Part shown: positions 50,043-59,283 of the stretch, piece by piece
Layout: each line of letters opens with the position of its first letter
Numbering within the stretch: the first letter of the stretch is position 1
DNA from: JAFDWI01 sp963764215
Lineage (GTDB): Bacteria > Actinomycetota > Acidimicrobiia > Acidimicrobiales > Iamiaceae
Assembly (NCBI GenBank): GCA_963764215.1
Contig: CAVXRS010000003.1
Span: forward strand, 124,001 to 188,000
Length of the DNA stretch: 64,000 bases
Reading direction: 5' to 3'
Notes under the pieces: generated by a model
Database searches by the model: none
Seen by the model: only the letters and a program-made list of their open reading frames with translations
Told to the model about the DNA's origin: nothing
Translations under genes and position numbers: made by a program

Positions 50043-50786
50043 ATGGATCTGGGACTGAGTGGGCGCCGTGCCGCGGTGGCGGCGGCATCGTCGGGGCTCG
50101 GGCTCGGCACGGCCCGGGCACTCGCCGCGGAGGGCGCTCGGGTGGCGATCTGCGCACGGGACGGCGACCGTCTGGAACAGGCCGCCGCGACGATCGACGG
50201 AGCGTGCACCACGATCGTGGCGGACGTGTCCGTGGCCGACGAGGCACGCGGGTTCGTCACGGGTGCAATCGACGCGCTGGACGGTCTCGACATCCTGGTG
50301 TGCAATGCCGGGGGTCCTCCGGCAGGCAATTTCGCCACCACCGACTTCGACGCCTACCAGGCCGCCCTCGAGCTGAACCTGCTCTCCACCGTGGCGATGT
50401 GCGAGGTCGCGGTCCCCGTCATGCGTGAACAGCGGTGGGGGCGGATCCTCGCGATCACGTCATCGACGGTGCGCGAGCCCGCTGCGAACCTGATCCTCTC
50501 GAACGTCGCCCGATCCGGGGTCACCGCTTTCGCCAAGACGCTCGCCCGCGAGGTCGCCGCCGAGGGCATCACCGTCAACACCGTGCAACCCGGGCTCCAC
50601 GACACGCCCCGACTCGCCGAGCTCGGGGCCCGACCCGAGCAGCTCGCCCGGTTCGTCCCGGCCGGCCGGCTCGGGGACCCCGACGATTTCGGACGCGTCG
50701 CCGCGTTCCTCTGCTCGGAGGCCGCAGCATTCGTCACCGGCGCGTCGCTCCCCGTCGATGGCGGCGCGTTCGCCGGGCTCCAGTAG
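50043..50786 (+). CDS. short-chain dehydrogenase/reductase, atypical active site
   Basis: 247-aa SDR. Rossmann region RRAAVAAASSGLGLGTARAL, LDILVCNAGGPPAG (NAG motif), RILAITSSTVREP (catalytic Ser), and C-terminal AAFVTGASLPVDGGAFAG. At the usual YxxxK site the sequence is LILSNVARSGVTAFAKTLA, so the catalytic Tyr and Lys are replaced by Ser and Arg. This variant (LSNxxR) occurs in a group of FabG-like proteins; the chemistry is uncertain. TAGCGT ends 8 nt before the ATG: leaderless. Confidence 0.85.
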   Translation: MDLGLSGRRAAVAAASSGLGLGTARALAAEGARVAICARDGDRLEQAAATIDGACTTIVADVSVADEARGFVTGAIDALDGLDILVCNAGGPPAGNFATTDFDAYQAALELNLLSTVAMCEVAVPVMREQRWGRILAITSSTVREPAANLILSNVARSGVTAFAKTLAREVAAEGITVNTVQPGLHDTPRLAELGARPEQLARFVPAGRLGDPDDFGRVAAFLCSEAAAFVTGASLPVDGGAFAGLQ

Positions 50787-50863
50787 CCAACCCGGCCCGA
50801 CTCGGCCGCAGGTACACCGGCGAACCACTGGCAGAACCGCCCGGGGCGCGCGAGCATAGGTGC

Positions 50864-51754
50864 ATGCCAAGCGACGGTAGGACCTCCGCTCCGACCACCG
50901 AACGCCGGGCCAGAACCCGCCGTCTGTGGCAGCTCTTCGAGTCGATCCACGCCATCACCTATTTCTCGGACGAAACGACCGACGCGTACCGCTCGCTGGG
51001 TCTCAAGGGTTTCTGGCAGGGCTACTTCGCGTCACGGGTCGCTCCGATGGGGCCGGTGGGCGGAGAAGTCTGCGCCGCGTTGTTCTACAACTTCCGCACC
51101 GACATGGCCACGCGGGCGCTGCCGTCCGCGTGGACGGTCACCACGCCCCGCGCCGTTCTCGACGCGCGCGAGGACGCGCTCCGCGGCGTCCTCGAGAAGA
51201 TGTTCGCAGGAGCCCAGGGCATCGACGAGGCCGCGGACCTCCTCGCAGAGGCCGCCTCGGGCGCCAGCGTCGAAGGTCGGCCACTGTTCGCCGGACATCG
51301 GGCCCTGCACCGACCGGACGATCCGGTGTCCGCGCTGTGGTGGGGATCGACCCTGCTGCGGGAACACCGGGGCGACGGCCACGTGGCGGCGCTGGTCACC
51401 CACGGGATCGGCGGCCTCGACGCGAACGTGCTGTTCGTGGGAACCGGACGGGTCCCCCGCGAGGTGCTCCAGGTGTCACGCTCCTGGAGCGACTCCGAAT
51501 GGGACTCGGCCCTGCGACGTCTCGCTGAGCGGGGACTGCTCGACGGCGACGAGCTGACTCCAGGAGGCGCCGAGCTCCGACAGGAGATCGAGGACACCAC
51601 CGACGACCTTGCGGCAGAACCCTGGGACCATCTGGGCGAGCAGGGGACCGAGCGGGTCGTAGAGTTGCTCACACCTCTGCGTGAACGGGTGCTCGCCACA
51701 CGGCAGATCCCCTTCTTCAACCCGATCGGGCTGCCCATGGGCCACCTCAGCTGA
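50864..51754 (+). CDS. SCO6745/SalK-family protein
   Basis: 296 aa. Recognised by RRLWQLFESIHAITYFSDET, YRSLGLKGFWQGYFASRVAP, VGGEVCAALFYNFRTDMATR, the central HRPDDPVSALWWGSTLLREH, GDGHVAALVTHGIGGLDANV and the helix-turn-helix-like WDSALRRLAERGLLDGDELT. The family is common in actinobacteria and lacks an established function; the C-terminal MarR-like fold suggests ligand or DNA binding. Tail-to-tail with pheT (28 bp apart). Confidence 0.75.
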   Translation: MPSDGRTSAPTTERRARTRRLWQLFESIHAITYFSDETTDAYRSLGLKGFWQGYFASRVAPMGPVGGEVCAALFYNFRTDMATRALPSAWTVTTPRAVLDAREDALRGVLEKMFAGAQGIDEAADLLAEAASGASVEGRPLFAGHRALHRPDDPVSALWWGSTLLREHRGDGHVAALVTHGIGGLDANVLFVGTGRVPREVLQVSRSWSDSEWDSALRRLAERGLLDGDELTPGGAELRQEIEDTTDDLAAEPWDHLGEQGTERVVELLTPLRERVLATRQIPFFNPIGLPMGHLS

Positions 51755-51782
51755 TTCGACCCACCGGGCGATCGACGTCGAT

Positions 51783-54144
51783 TCAGCCCCGCAGTCTCGC
51801 CGGATGTGCGGCGAGCACCGCCTCGATCGCGCTCCGCCGCAGCGCGGCGACCTCATCGTCGGTGAGGGTGTGATCGACGGCCTGGAAGCGCAATGCGAAC
51901 GCCAGGCTCCGTCGCCCCTCCCCTACCGGGTCGCCCCGGAACACGTCGAACAGCGAAAGGTCGGCGAGCTGGTCACCGACCGCGGTGCGCAGCGTCCCCT
52001 CGACGTCGTGCACCGGCACCGCGTCGTCGACCTCGAAGGCGAGATCGACGTCCGCGGACGGGAATCGACTCACCGGTCGGTAGGGACGTTCTCCGTGCGG
52101 CAGCTCCGCGAGCAGGGACAGATCCACCGAGAGCCACGCACACCGCTCGGCGACCCCGTGCGCGTCAGCGACATCGGGGTCGATCTCACCCAGCTCCCCC
52201 ACGGATCGTCCCCCGGCGATGACCCGACCCGAACGCGTCGGGTGCAGGCCCGGGACCGCATCGTTGACGATGTGGGCATCGGCGATCGCCAGGGTGTCGA
52301 CGACCACCTGCCAGGCCTCGACTGCTGCGCCGGCATCGCATCCGGCCCGGATCACGGCGAGAACCTCACGTTCGTCGGGCAACAGCTCACCGTCGCCGGG
52401 CGATCCGAAGACGTGACCGATCTCGAACATCGCCACCCCGACGTTCCGATGCTGGGCGTTCACCGCCACCGCCGCGATCAGGCCCGGGAGCAGTGACGGT
52501 CGCAGGACCGATTCCTCCGCGACCAGCGGGTTCACCAGTTCGATGCCACGGGCGGCCAGTCCGCAACGTGCCAGGGCTCCCGGCGCCAGGAACGGGTTCG
52601 GTTGGACTTCGGCACACCCGAGGCCGACCATCGCCCGGCGCAGTGCGCGTCGTTCGTGCTGCCAATCGGTCAACCGACCCACGCGGGCCGCCGTCAACGG
52701 CTGCGGCGCGATCTTCGCGTAGCCGTACATCCGGGCGATCTCCTCGACGACGTCGATCTCGGTCGCTGAGTCGTACCGCCACGAGGGAATCGCAACGGAG
52801 AACGTCCCGTCGGCATCGTCGGTCGAGGCGAACCCGATCGGGTCGAGCAACCTGCGCATCGTCGCTGCGTCGATCTCGGTACCGAGCAGCTCGTTCACCC
52901 GCGTGGGCCGCACCCGCACAGCCGACCGGTCCGGAAGCTCTCCCTGTGCCTCGACCGCGCCGGGAGCGCGCTGGGCGCCACAGATCTCCCCGGCCAGTTG
53001 CGCGAACCGTGCCGCCGCCAGCTCGAGCACTTCGGGGTCGCAGCCTCTCTCGAATCGGGCAGAGGCCTCGGTGCGCAGGCCCAGTCGGCGCGACGTCCGG
53101 CTGATCGACATCGGCAGGAACCAGGCGTTCTCGACCAGCACGTCGGTCGTCTCGGCGCTGATCTCGCATGAGGCGCCGCCCATCACTCCCGCGATGCCGA
53201 CCGGGGTGTCGTCCGCTGCGCAGATCAACAGGTCCTCGCGCTCCAATGCCGCGCTCGACGTCGTCGAGGGTGACCAGCACTTCGCCCGGCCGGGCCCGAC
53301 GGATCCGCAGGCCGGCTCCGGGCACCCGGTCCAGATCGTAGGGATGATTCGGCTGGCCCAGCTCCAGCATCACGTAGTTCGAGATGTCGACCAGCGCGTT
53401 GATGGGCCGCATGCCGAGTTGCGCGAGTCGGTTGGCCATCCACTGGGGCGACGATCCCACCCGCACCCCGCGCAACACGCTCGCATGGAACCGGCCGCAG
53501 AGATCGGCGTCGAGAATCTCGACGTGCACCGCACCGGACGCCGGGGCTCCGAGCCCGGCTACTTCGGGCAGCGGCCGGTCGAAGGGCACGCCGAGCCGCG
53601 CGGCACAGTCACGTGCGACGCCCGCGACACTCATCGCGTCAGGCCGGTTCGGATTGATCTCGAGGTCGAAGCGCACGTCGCGGCTCATCCCGATCGCGTC
53701 GCGCAGGTCGGTGCCCGGGGTGAAGGACTGATCGAGCAGCCAGATGCCATCGTGATCGTCGCCGAGGCCGAGCTCCCGGGTCGAGCACAGCATGCCCTGC
53801 GACGCGGCGCCCTTCATCTTGCGGGCCTTGATCTCCATGCCCCCGGGGAGCTGGGTTCCGACCGTCGCGAAGGGCACCACGTCATCCACCGAGATGTTCC
53901 AGGCACCACAGACCACCGGCACCGGTTCCCCGCCACCGGCATCGACCGTGACCGCCCGGATCCGGTCGGCTCCCTCGATCGGTGCGATGTCGAGAATGCG
54001 CGCGATCACCACGCCGTCGAGGCCCTCGCCGACCGGTGTCATCTCCTCGACCGCCATGCCGAGATCGCTCATCACCTCGCCGAGTCGTTCGGCATCGTCG
54101 CCGAGCGGCGCGAACTCGTTCAGCCAGGACAACAGGACCTTCAT
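51783..54144 (-). CDS. pheT: phenylalanyl-tRNA synthetase beta subunit, interrupted by a 1-nt insertion
   Basis: Large subunit of PheRS, ~786 aa corrected. MKVLLSWLNEFAPLGDDAER, tRNA-binding domain (IARILDIAPIEGADRIRAVT), DLEINPNRPDAMSVAGVARD, B3/B4 (SPQWMANRLAQLGMRPINAL), B5 (RVRPTRVNELLGTEIDAATM), core IDVVEEIARMYGYAKIAPQP, and C-terminal anticodon-binding-like domain (PVSRFPSADVDLAFEVDD). The frame slips near 53250: VTLDDVER then, one base removed, ALEREDLLICAAD. Essential; probable sequence error. Confidence 0.94.
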
Positions 54145-54169
54145 CGGGCTCCTCGCGCCGTCGCCATGA

Positions 54170-55168
54170 TCAGAACTGCCTCAGGAAGCGGATGTCGACG
54201 CTGGCGATCTCCCGCAGATCTGCGACGCCGTGTCGCATGGCGGCGAGGCGGTCCAATCCGAAGCCGAACGCAAAGCCCGACCACTCCTCGGGATCGAGTC
54301 CGACGTTCACCAACACGTTCGGGTTGACCATGCCGCACCCGCCCAACTCCAACCACGACCCGTCGGGCCTCTGGATGTCGAACTCCGCGGAGGGTTCGGT
54401 GAACGGGAAGTAGGAAGGGCGCAGCCGTGACGAGAAACCCTCGCCGAAATACGCCTTGGTGAACGCGTCGATCGTGGCGGCGAGGTTCGCGAAGCTCACG
54501 CCCCGGTCGATCACCAGACATTCGATCTGGTGGAACACGGCCAGATGCGTGGCGTCCGCGGTTTCCTGACGGTAGACCCGACCGGGCATCACCGAGTAGA
54601 TGGGCGGTGGGGTCGACTCCATGAGGCGGATCTGCACCGGTGACGTGTGGGTTCGCATCACGACATCGCCCGTTTCGCCCACTTCCACGAAGAAGGTGTC
54701 CTGCATGTCTCTGGCCGGATGGTGGGCCGGCAGGTTGAGCGCCGTGAAGTTGTGCCAGTCGTCCTCGACCTCGGGGCCCTCGGCCACGGTGAAGCCCATC
54801 CCGACGAACACGTCCTCCAGACGCTCCATGGTCTGGGTGACCAGGTGGAGGTGTCCGTGACGGTGCTCGGGGCGCAGCTCGGTCAGGTCGAGGCGCTCGG
54901 CTTCGAGTCTTACGCGCCGGGCATCGGCAGCCAGTTCGTCGCGACGTTCGCCGATCGCCTCGCGGATCCGTTGCTGGGCTTCGTTCAACGCCCGACCGAC
55001 TTCCTTGCGTTCGTCCGGATCGAGGTTCCGCAAGGACTGTTTGAGCGCGCCGAGCTCTGAACTCTTGCCGTTGAAGGCACGATCGAGGGCTGCCAGGGCG
55101 TCGAGATCTCCCGCATCCCGAATCCGGGCCACTCCTTCGGTGGCGATGGCGGTGATCCGCTCGATCAT
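54170..55168 (-). CDS. pheS: phenylalanyl-tRNA synthetase alpha subunit
   Basis: Catalytic subunit, 332 aa. N-terminal coiled coil (ALKQSLRNLDPDERKEVGRA), motif 1 region GFTVAEGPEVEDDWHNFTAL, RDMQDTFFVE, motif 2 RTHTSPVQIRLM and GRVYRQETADATHLAVFHQI, SWLELGGCGMVNPNVL, motif 3 GFAFGFGLDRLAAMRHGV. ATG overlaps the upstream methylase stop (ATGA); pheT follows after 25 nt. Confidence 0.97.
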   Translation of the reverse strand: MIERITAIATEGVARIRDAGDLDALAALDRAFNGKSSELGALKQSLRNLDPDERKEVGRALNEAQQRIREAIGERRDELAADARRVRLEAERLDLTELRPEHRHGHLHLVTQTMERLEDVFVGMGFTVAEGPEVEDDWHNFTALNLPAHHPARDMQDTFFVEVGETGDVVMRTHTSPVQIRLMESTPPPIYSVMPGRVYRQETADATHLAVFHQIECLVIDRGVSFANLAATIDAFTKAYFGEGFSSRLRPSYFPFTEPSAEFDIQRPDGSWLELGGCGMVNPNVLVNVGLDPEEWSGFAFGFGLDRLAAMRHGVADLREIASVDIRFLRQF

Positions 55169-56016
55169 CGTGGCACCGGTACGTCTGTGGTCACCGGGCG
55201 AGCTTCGTCGGCGGCGCCTGTTGCGCGGCGCTGCCGCAGGGTCTCGAAGCAGAGCACGGTGCCGGCCATCGCCACGTTGAGGGATTCCGCCGGGCCGGCC
55301 ATCGGAATTCGCACGCTGACATCGGCGCTGTCGATCATTGCTCGGGACAGTCCGTAGGCCTCGTTACCGAGCAGGATCGCGGTGGGCCGGGTGAGATCCA
55401 CCGAATCGTGGGGCTCGCGCGCCTGCGGGTCGGTCGCCACGGTGCGGAGTCCCGCTGCGTGCAACGCCTCGCACGCGTCGGCCACCTCGCCGAGGTCGAC
55501 GATGGGCAGACGCATGGCCGTCCCCGCCGACGCACGCATCGCCTTGGGACCGAAGATCTCCACCGTGCCTGCGGTGAATGCCACCGCATCGAAACCGGCG
55601 GCCAGCGCGGCGCGCACGAGCGTGCCGGCGTTGCCCGGGTCAGCCAGTCCCACCAGCACGAGGACCGCGGTCACGCCGACCAGATCGGCGCGCACACCCA
55701 CCCGCCGGCGGGCGATCGCCGCCACGGGTCCGGGGTGAACCGGGTCGGTGACCCGACGGAGTACGTCGCCGGTCACCGGATGGACGTCGGCGCCTCCGGC
55801 TTCGGCTCGATCGACGAGCGCACGGCACCGGTCGTCGAGACGCTCCGGGTCGACGAACACGTCGGTGAGCGGCCATTCGGCCGCCAGGGCCTCGCGCAGC
55901 AGGTTCGGCCCGTCCAGGACGACCACTCCTTCGGCTTCTCGGGCGCGACGTCGAGAGGCCAGTCGGCCGAGCCGGACGATCTGGGGATTTCGGGCCGACA
56001 GCGGGCGCGGCGCCAT
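55165..56016 (-). CDS. TrmH/SpoU-family RNA methyltransferase
   Basis: 283-aa SPOUT 2'-O-methyltransferase, the tsnR/TrmH-type gene between rplT and pheS in actinobacteria. N-terminal substrate-binding domain (RNPQIVRLGRLASRRRAREA; VVVLDGPNLLREAL), then motif 1 VLVGLADPGNAGTLVRAALA, motif 2 AILLGNEAYGLSRAMIDSAD, and motif 3 RIPMAGPAESLNVAMAGTVL. Modifies rRNA or tRNA; the target is not predictable. Stops inside the pheS start. Confidence 0.9.
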   Translation of the reverse strand: MAPRPLSARNPQIVRLGRLASRRRAREAEGVVVLDGPNLLREALAAEWPLTDVFVDPERLDDRCRALVDRAEAGGADVHPVTGDVLRRVTDPVHPGPVAAIARRRVGVRADLVGVTAVLVLVGLADPGNAGTLVRAALAAGFDAVAFTAGTVEIFGPKAMRASAGTAMRLPIVDLGEVADACEALHAAGLRTVATDPQAREPHDSVDLTRPTAILLGNEAYGLSRAMIDSADVSVRIPMAGPAESLNVAMAGTVLCFETLRQRRATGAADEARPVTTDVPVPR

Positions 56017-56032
56017 CACCGGAGGAAACCCG

Positions 56033-56390
56033 TCAGGACGTGGCGTCGACCGCGGTGGCGACAAGGGCACCAAAAGCCGCGGCGTCGGTGACCGCCAGGT
56101 CGGCCAGCACCTTGCGGTCGACCTCGACGCCTGCGGTGTGCAGTCCGTTGATGAAGCGCGAATAGGAGATCCCGTTCTGGCGACAGGCGGCGTTGATCCG
56201 CTGGATCCACAACTTGCGGAACTCGGCCTTGCGAGCCCGACGGTCACGGTAGGCGTACTGCAGCGAATGCTGGACCTGCTCGTTCGCGGCGCGGTAGGAA
56301 CGGCTCTTGTTGCCGTAGTAGCCCTTGGCACGACCGAGCGTCGGCGCGACGGTGTTTCTTGGAATGGACGGCACGCTTGACTCTGGCCAT
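56033..56390 (-). CDS. rplT: ribosomal protein L20, interrupted by a 1-nt insertion
   Basis: 118 aa corrected. Starts MARVKRAVHSKKHRR, then the frame changes near 56343 and continues TLGRAKGYYGNKSRSYRAAN, YAYRDRRARKAEFRKLWIQR, INAACRQNGISYSRFINGL and VEVDRKVLADLAVTDAAAF. L20 is essential for 50S assembly, and both halves are highly conserved, so one surplus base is the simplest explanation. Third gene of infC-rpmI-rplT. Confidence 0.95.
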
Positions 56391-56493
56391 CGGATGCTCC
56401 TTGGGGGTGTGGCGCGGTCGGCACGGTCGTGCGGCAGCGCTCGGGGGATGTCGGACTCGCCGGTCGGGGGTGTGGCGGCCTGCCGGCTCGGCC

Positions 56494-56688
56494 TCAGCGG
56501 CCCAGCAGCGCCTTGATGCGGTCTTCGTCGGCCTTGGCGACCTGGGCCGGTGCGGACAGGCGACGCTTGCGGGCGGGGGCCTTCTTTTCCAGGATGTGGT
56601 TCTTGAAGGCCTTGCGGCGCATGACTTTGCCGGTACCGGTCACCTTGAAGCGCTTGGCGGCACCCCGGTGGGTCTTCATCTTGGGCAT
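56494..56688 (-). CDS. rpmI: ribosomal protein L35
   Basis: 64 aa: MPKMKTHRGAAKRFKVTGTG, KVMRRKAFKNHILEKKAPAR, then KRRLSAPAQVAKADEDRIK. GAGGAGA lies 5-6 nt before the ATG. Between infC and rplT in the universal order. Confidence 0.96.
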   Translation of the reverse strand: MPKMKTHRGAAKRFKVTGTGKVMRRKAFKNHILEKKAPARKRRLSAPAQVAKADEDRIKALLGR

Positions 56689-56765
56689 GTCGTCTCCTCG
56701 GGGCGGCCGATGGGGAGGCCGCCGATTGCAGATCATCGGCCGCCGGGATTCGTGCGGCCTGGTGG

Positions 56766-57369
56766 TCAGGCTTCGGGTTCGGAGGGCTCCGAACCGTTTC
56801 GGGATGCCTCGTGGGCGAGCTTGGATGCGTGGGCGGCCTGCGCGTTGCGGTCCGGTGCCAGCACCATGACCATGTTCCGGCCGTCGAGCTTGGGATAGAC
56901 CTCGACTCGACCCTGGTGGGCGACGGCCTCGGCGACGTGGTCGAGGATCTTTCGGCCGAGCTCGGGATGGGCAACTTCCCTTCCCCGGAACATGATCGTC
57001 ACCTTCACTTTGTGGCCTTCACCGAGAAAGTGCTCGACCTTGCGGGTCTTGGTGTCGAAGTCGTTGCCGCCGATCTTGGGACGGTACTTCATCTCCTTGA
57101 TCGACACACTCGAGGATTTCCTGACGGGATTCCTTCGCCTTCTGGGCCGCTTCGTACTTGTACTTGCCGTAGTCCATGACCCGACAGACCGGCGGGTTGG
57201 CCTTGTCGGCCACCTCTACCAGATCCAGGTCCTGGGCTCGTGCGATGGCGAGCGCTTCGGGCAGGGGCTTGATGCCGATCTGGGAACCATCTGGTCCCAC
57301 CAGACGGACTTCCCGGGCACGGATCCTTTCGTTGATCCGGGGCTCGGCGGCTTTGGTCGACGCAGCTAT
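56766..57369 (-). CDS. infC: translation initiation factor IF-3, probable AUA start, one 1-nt insertion
   Basis: Corrected length 200 aa. N-terminal domain: PRINERIRAREVRLVGPDGS, DLVEVADKANPPVCRVMDYG, KYKYEAAQKAKES. C-terminal domain: SIKEMKYRPKIGGNDFDTKT, HFLGEGHKVKVTIMFRGREV. The frame breaks at 57120-57121 (an extra G; RQKSSSVSIKEM when removed). The INERIRAREV block lies upstream of the first GTG (57300), and no ATG/GTG/TTG exists between an in-frame TGA and it; ATA at 57367-57369 has GGAG 9 nt upstream and is the likely start. infC is known for rare start codons that IF-3 itself discriminates against. Confidence 0.92.
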
Positions 57370-57601
57370 GGCCGGTCACTCCATGTCAATGTCTCTTCTC
57401 CTCGGGAGGCGACGGGGTCGGATGGGTCGATGCCCGATCGATCCGAGAACGGAACGGGCGGACGTCGGGGAAAGCCGACGTCCGCCCGAACCCGAAGGTA
57501 CTGGGTGAGCCATCGACCCGGCGCACACCCACCGTGAGGACGGGGTGGACGGGTGGGGGTGGAATGCCCCGCTTTCCATGAACTGCTCGAACGCTAGGGT
57601 A
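57370..57601 (-). promoter_or_regulatory. infC leader with long hairpin
   Basis: A -10 TACCCT at 57596-57601 (minus) would start a leader of about 220 nt. At 57456-57487 it holds a perfect 13-bp stem, GGGCGGACGTCGG and its complement, closing a 6-nt loop, followed by GTTCCGTTCTC. Placement upstream of infC-rpmI-rplT suggests attenuation or L20-type autoregulation, which is inference. Confidence 0.5.
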
Positions 57602-57643
57602 TCAGCCATGCCCAGTGCCAAGACAACCCCCGATCCGCGATGA
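57595..57643 (+). promoter_or_regulatory. leaderless promoter and 11-codon upstream ORF
   Basis: TAGGGT (57595-57600) lies 7 nt before ATG 57608, which opens an 11-residue frame (MPSAKTTPDPR) whose TGA overlaps the ATG of the next gene (ATGA at 57640-57643). Either a leader peptide coupled to the DUF1844 gene or, if a base is missing, that gene's true N-terminus. Confidence 0.5.
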
Positions 57644-58105
57644 GCCTCTGGACCCCCGGCGGGGAACACCAGGTGCCCCGGTCCGAGACGCCACCGGCAG
57701 CTGCGGACCGGGCGACGCCTGATGCACCGCCTGACGAACTCGACCCCGAACAGCGTCGGCAGGCCGAGGAGATGGCGGCCCAGATGGCCGATGTCCGCAA
57801 GCAGCTCCTCGCCGCACCTGCGGCGGTCGTCGTGGCCAACCACGCCATGGGCCTGCTACGAGCTTGCTGCGATCCATCTCGGTGCCGACGAGCCGGCGCT
57901 GGACGAGGCGAAGGTCGCGGTCGACGCCTTCGGGGCACTCGTCGATGCCCTCGGCGACCGGCTCGGCGAGGATTCGACCACGTTGCGTGACGCGCTCGCC
58001 CAGATCCGGCTCGCCTACGTGCAGGTCAAGGCTGCGCTCGAATCCGAGCAGCCGGACACCGCTGCCGGCGGCGCGGCGACGGACGATCCTTCTTCTACGA
58101 ACTGA
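57640..58105 (+). CDS. DUF1844-like protein, interrupted by a 1-nt insertion
   Basis: ~154 aa corrected. Pro/Ala-rich N-terminus (MSLWTPGGEHQVPRSETPP), then a helical domain with LDPEQRRQAEEMAAQMADVR, and, after removing one C near 57856, VANHAMGLYELAAIHLGADE and VDALGDRLGEDSTTLRDALA. The HAxGLxELAAIHL pattern is that of DUF1844 proteins, small all-helical proteins often next to infC in actinobacteria. Ends overlapping the convergent cold-shock gene by 11 bp. Function unknown. Confidence 0.75.
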
Positions 58106-58335
58106 CGCGCCGCACGTCGACGGCCTCCCAGTCGCCGGGACCGACGCGGGGCGACCCAGGCGTCGACGGCAGTTCCAACCGGGATCGAACGACTGCCGTC
58201 CGCGAGGCAGGTGCAATGGAAGAACAGTCGTGACCCGTCGGTGATCTGGATCGTGCCGTGACCCCCCGCTTCGTCGAAATCGACGACCGTGCCCCGCACG
58301 GCAGCGAAACGGCGCGGCTCCGGCGCGTCGCTCAC
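58095..58335 (-). CDS. cold-shock-domain protein, interrupted by a 1-nt insertion
   Basis: ~79 aa corrected. A single OB-fold cold-shock domain: RGTVVDFDEAGGHGTIQITD, LFFHCTCLADGSRSIPVGTA, VDAWVAP, then (one base removed near 58147) VGPGDWEAVDVRRVSS. The RNP-like aromatic residues are reduced compared with CspA (FDEAGGHGTI replaces the usual FNxxKGFGFI), typical of the CSD-like protein near hisG in this group. GTG start overlaps the hisG stop. Probably binds single-stranded nucleic acid. Confidence 0.75.
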
Positions 58336-59207
58336 GGCACGATCTTGGCGATCGGGAGCTCGATGATGCCGCTGGCGCCCGCATCGGAGAGCGCCGGGAT
58401 CAGCGTGTTCATCTGCGTCTTGGGCACCACGGCTTCCACCGCCAGTCCCCCGCCCCCGATGAGCTGGTTCACCGTCGGCGCCTTCAGTGCGGGCAACAGC
58501 GCAACCACCGCGTCCAGATCGGCTTCGGCCACGTTCAACTTCACCAGGACCTGTTTACGTGCCTCGAGCGTGCCGTCCAGCAACGTCTTGATCTGCGCCA
58601 TGGCGTGGGCCTTGGCAGGGTCGGCGACCGAGCCGGGGTTGGCGATCAGTTCGGTGTAGCTGCGAAGGACCTCGCCGATTTCGCGCAGTCCGGCGGCCCG
58701 CAGCGCCCGGCCGGTCTCGGTGATCTCGACGATGCAGTCGACGATGTCGGGGATCTTGGCCTCGGTGGCACCGTAGGAGAGCCGGATGTCGGCATCGATG
58801 CCGTGGTCCGAGAAGTATCGTCGGGTCAACTCCGGATACTCGGTCGAAACCCGTACCCCGTCGGCCAGGTCCTCGACCCGCCGGACCGGCGAGTCGCCCG
58901 CCACCGCGACCACCATGCGGATCGGCCGCGCCGTCGCCTTGGAATAGTGCATCTCCCCGAGCGACACCACATCCGAATCGGTCTCCGCGATCCAGTCACG
59001 GCCCGTGACCCCCAGGTCGAAGAGTCCTTCGGCCACGTAGCGGGGAATCTCCTGGGGCCGCAGGATCCGGACTTCGTCGATACGCGGGTCCTCGACCCGG
59101 GCCGAATAGTCGACACTCGAGCTGCGCACGACGGTCAGATCGGCCTGTGCGAACAGCTCCAGTGTCGCCTTCTCCAACGACCCCTTGGGCAGCACGAGCT
59201 TCAGCAC
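58332..59207 (-). CDS. hisG: ATP phosphoribosyltransferase, long form
   Basis: First step of histidine synthesis (291 aa). LKLVLPKGSLEKATLELFAQ, GLFDLGVTGRDWIAETDSDV, RVSTEYPELTRRYFSDHGID, DIVDCIVEITETGRALRAAG, plus a C-terminal regulatory domain (~75 residues: LVKLNVAEADLDAVVALLPA), so it needs no HisZ. TACGGT at 59216-59221 sits 8 nt before GTG 59207, supporting this leaderless start. hisE, often adjacent, is absent. Confidence 0.95.
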   Translation of the reverse strand: MLKLVLPKGSLEKATLELFAQADLTVVRSSSVDYSARVEDPRIDEVRILRPQEIPRYVAEGLFDLGVTGRDWIAETDSDVVSLGEMHYSKATARPIRMVVAVAGDSPVRRVEDLADGVRVSTEYPELTRRYFSDHGIDADIRLSYGATEAKIPDIVDCIVEITETGRALRAAGLREIGEVLRSYTELIANPGSVADPAKAHAMAQIKTLLDGTLEARKQVLVKLNVAEADLDAVVALLPALKAPTVNQLIGGGGLAVEAVVPKTQMNTLIPALSDAGASGIIELPIAKIVP

Positions 59208-59283
59208 GGCAAGCAACCGTACGTGAGCGCCGAAGTTGTCCCAAAGTGCATTTCCTGACCCGGTCGAAAAGCGCTCCGAGAGA

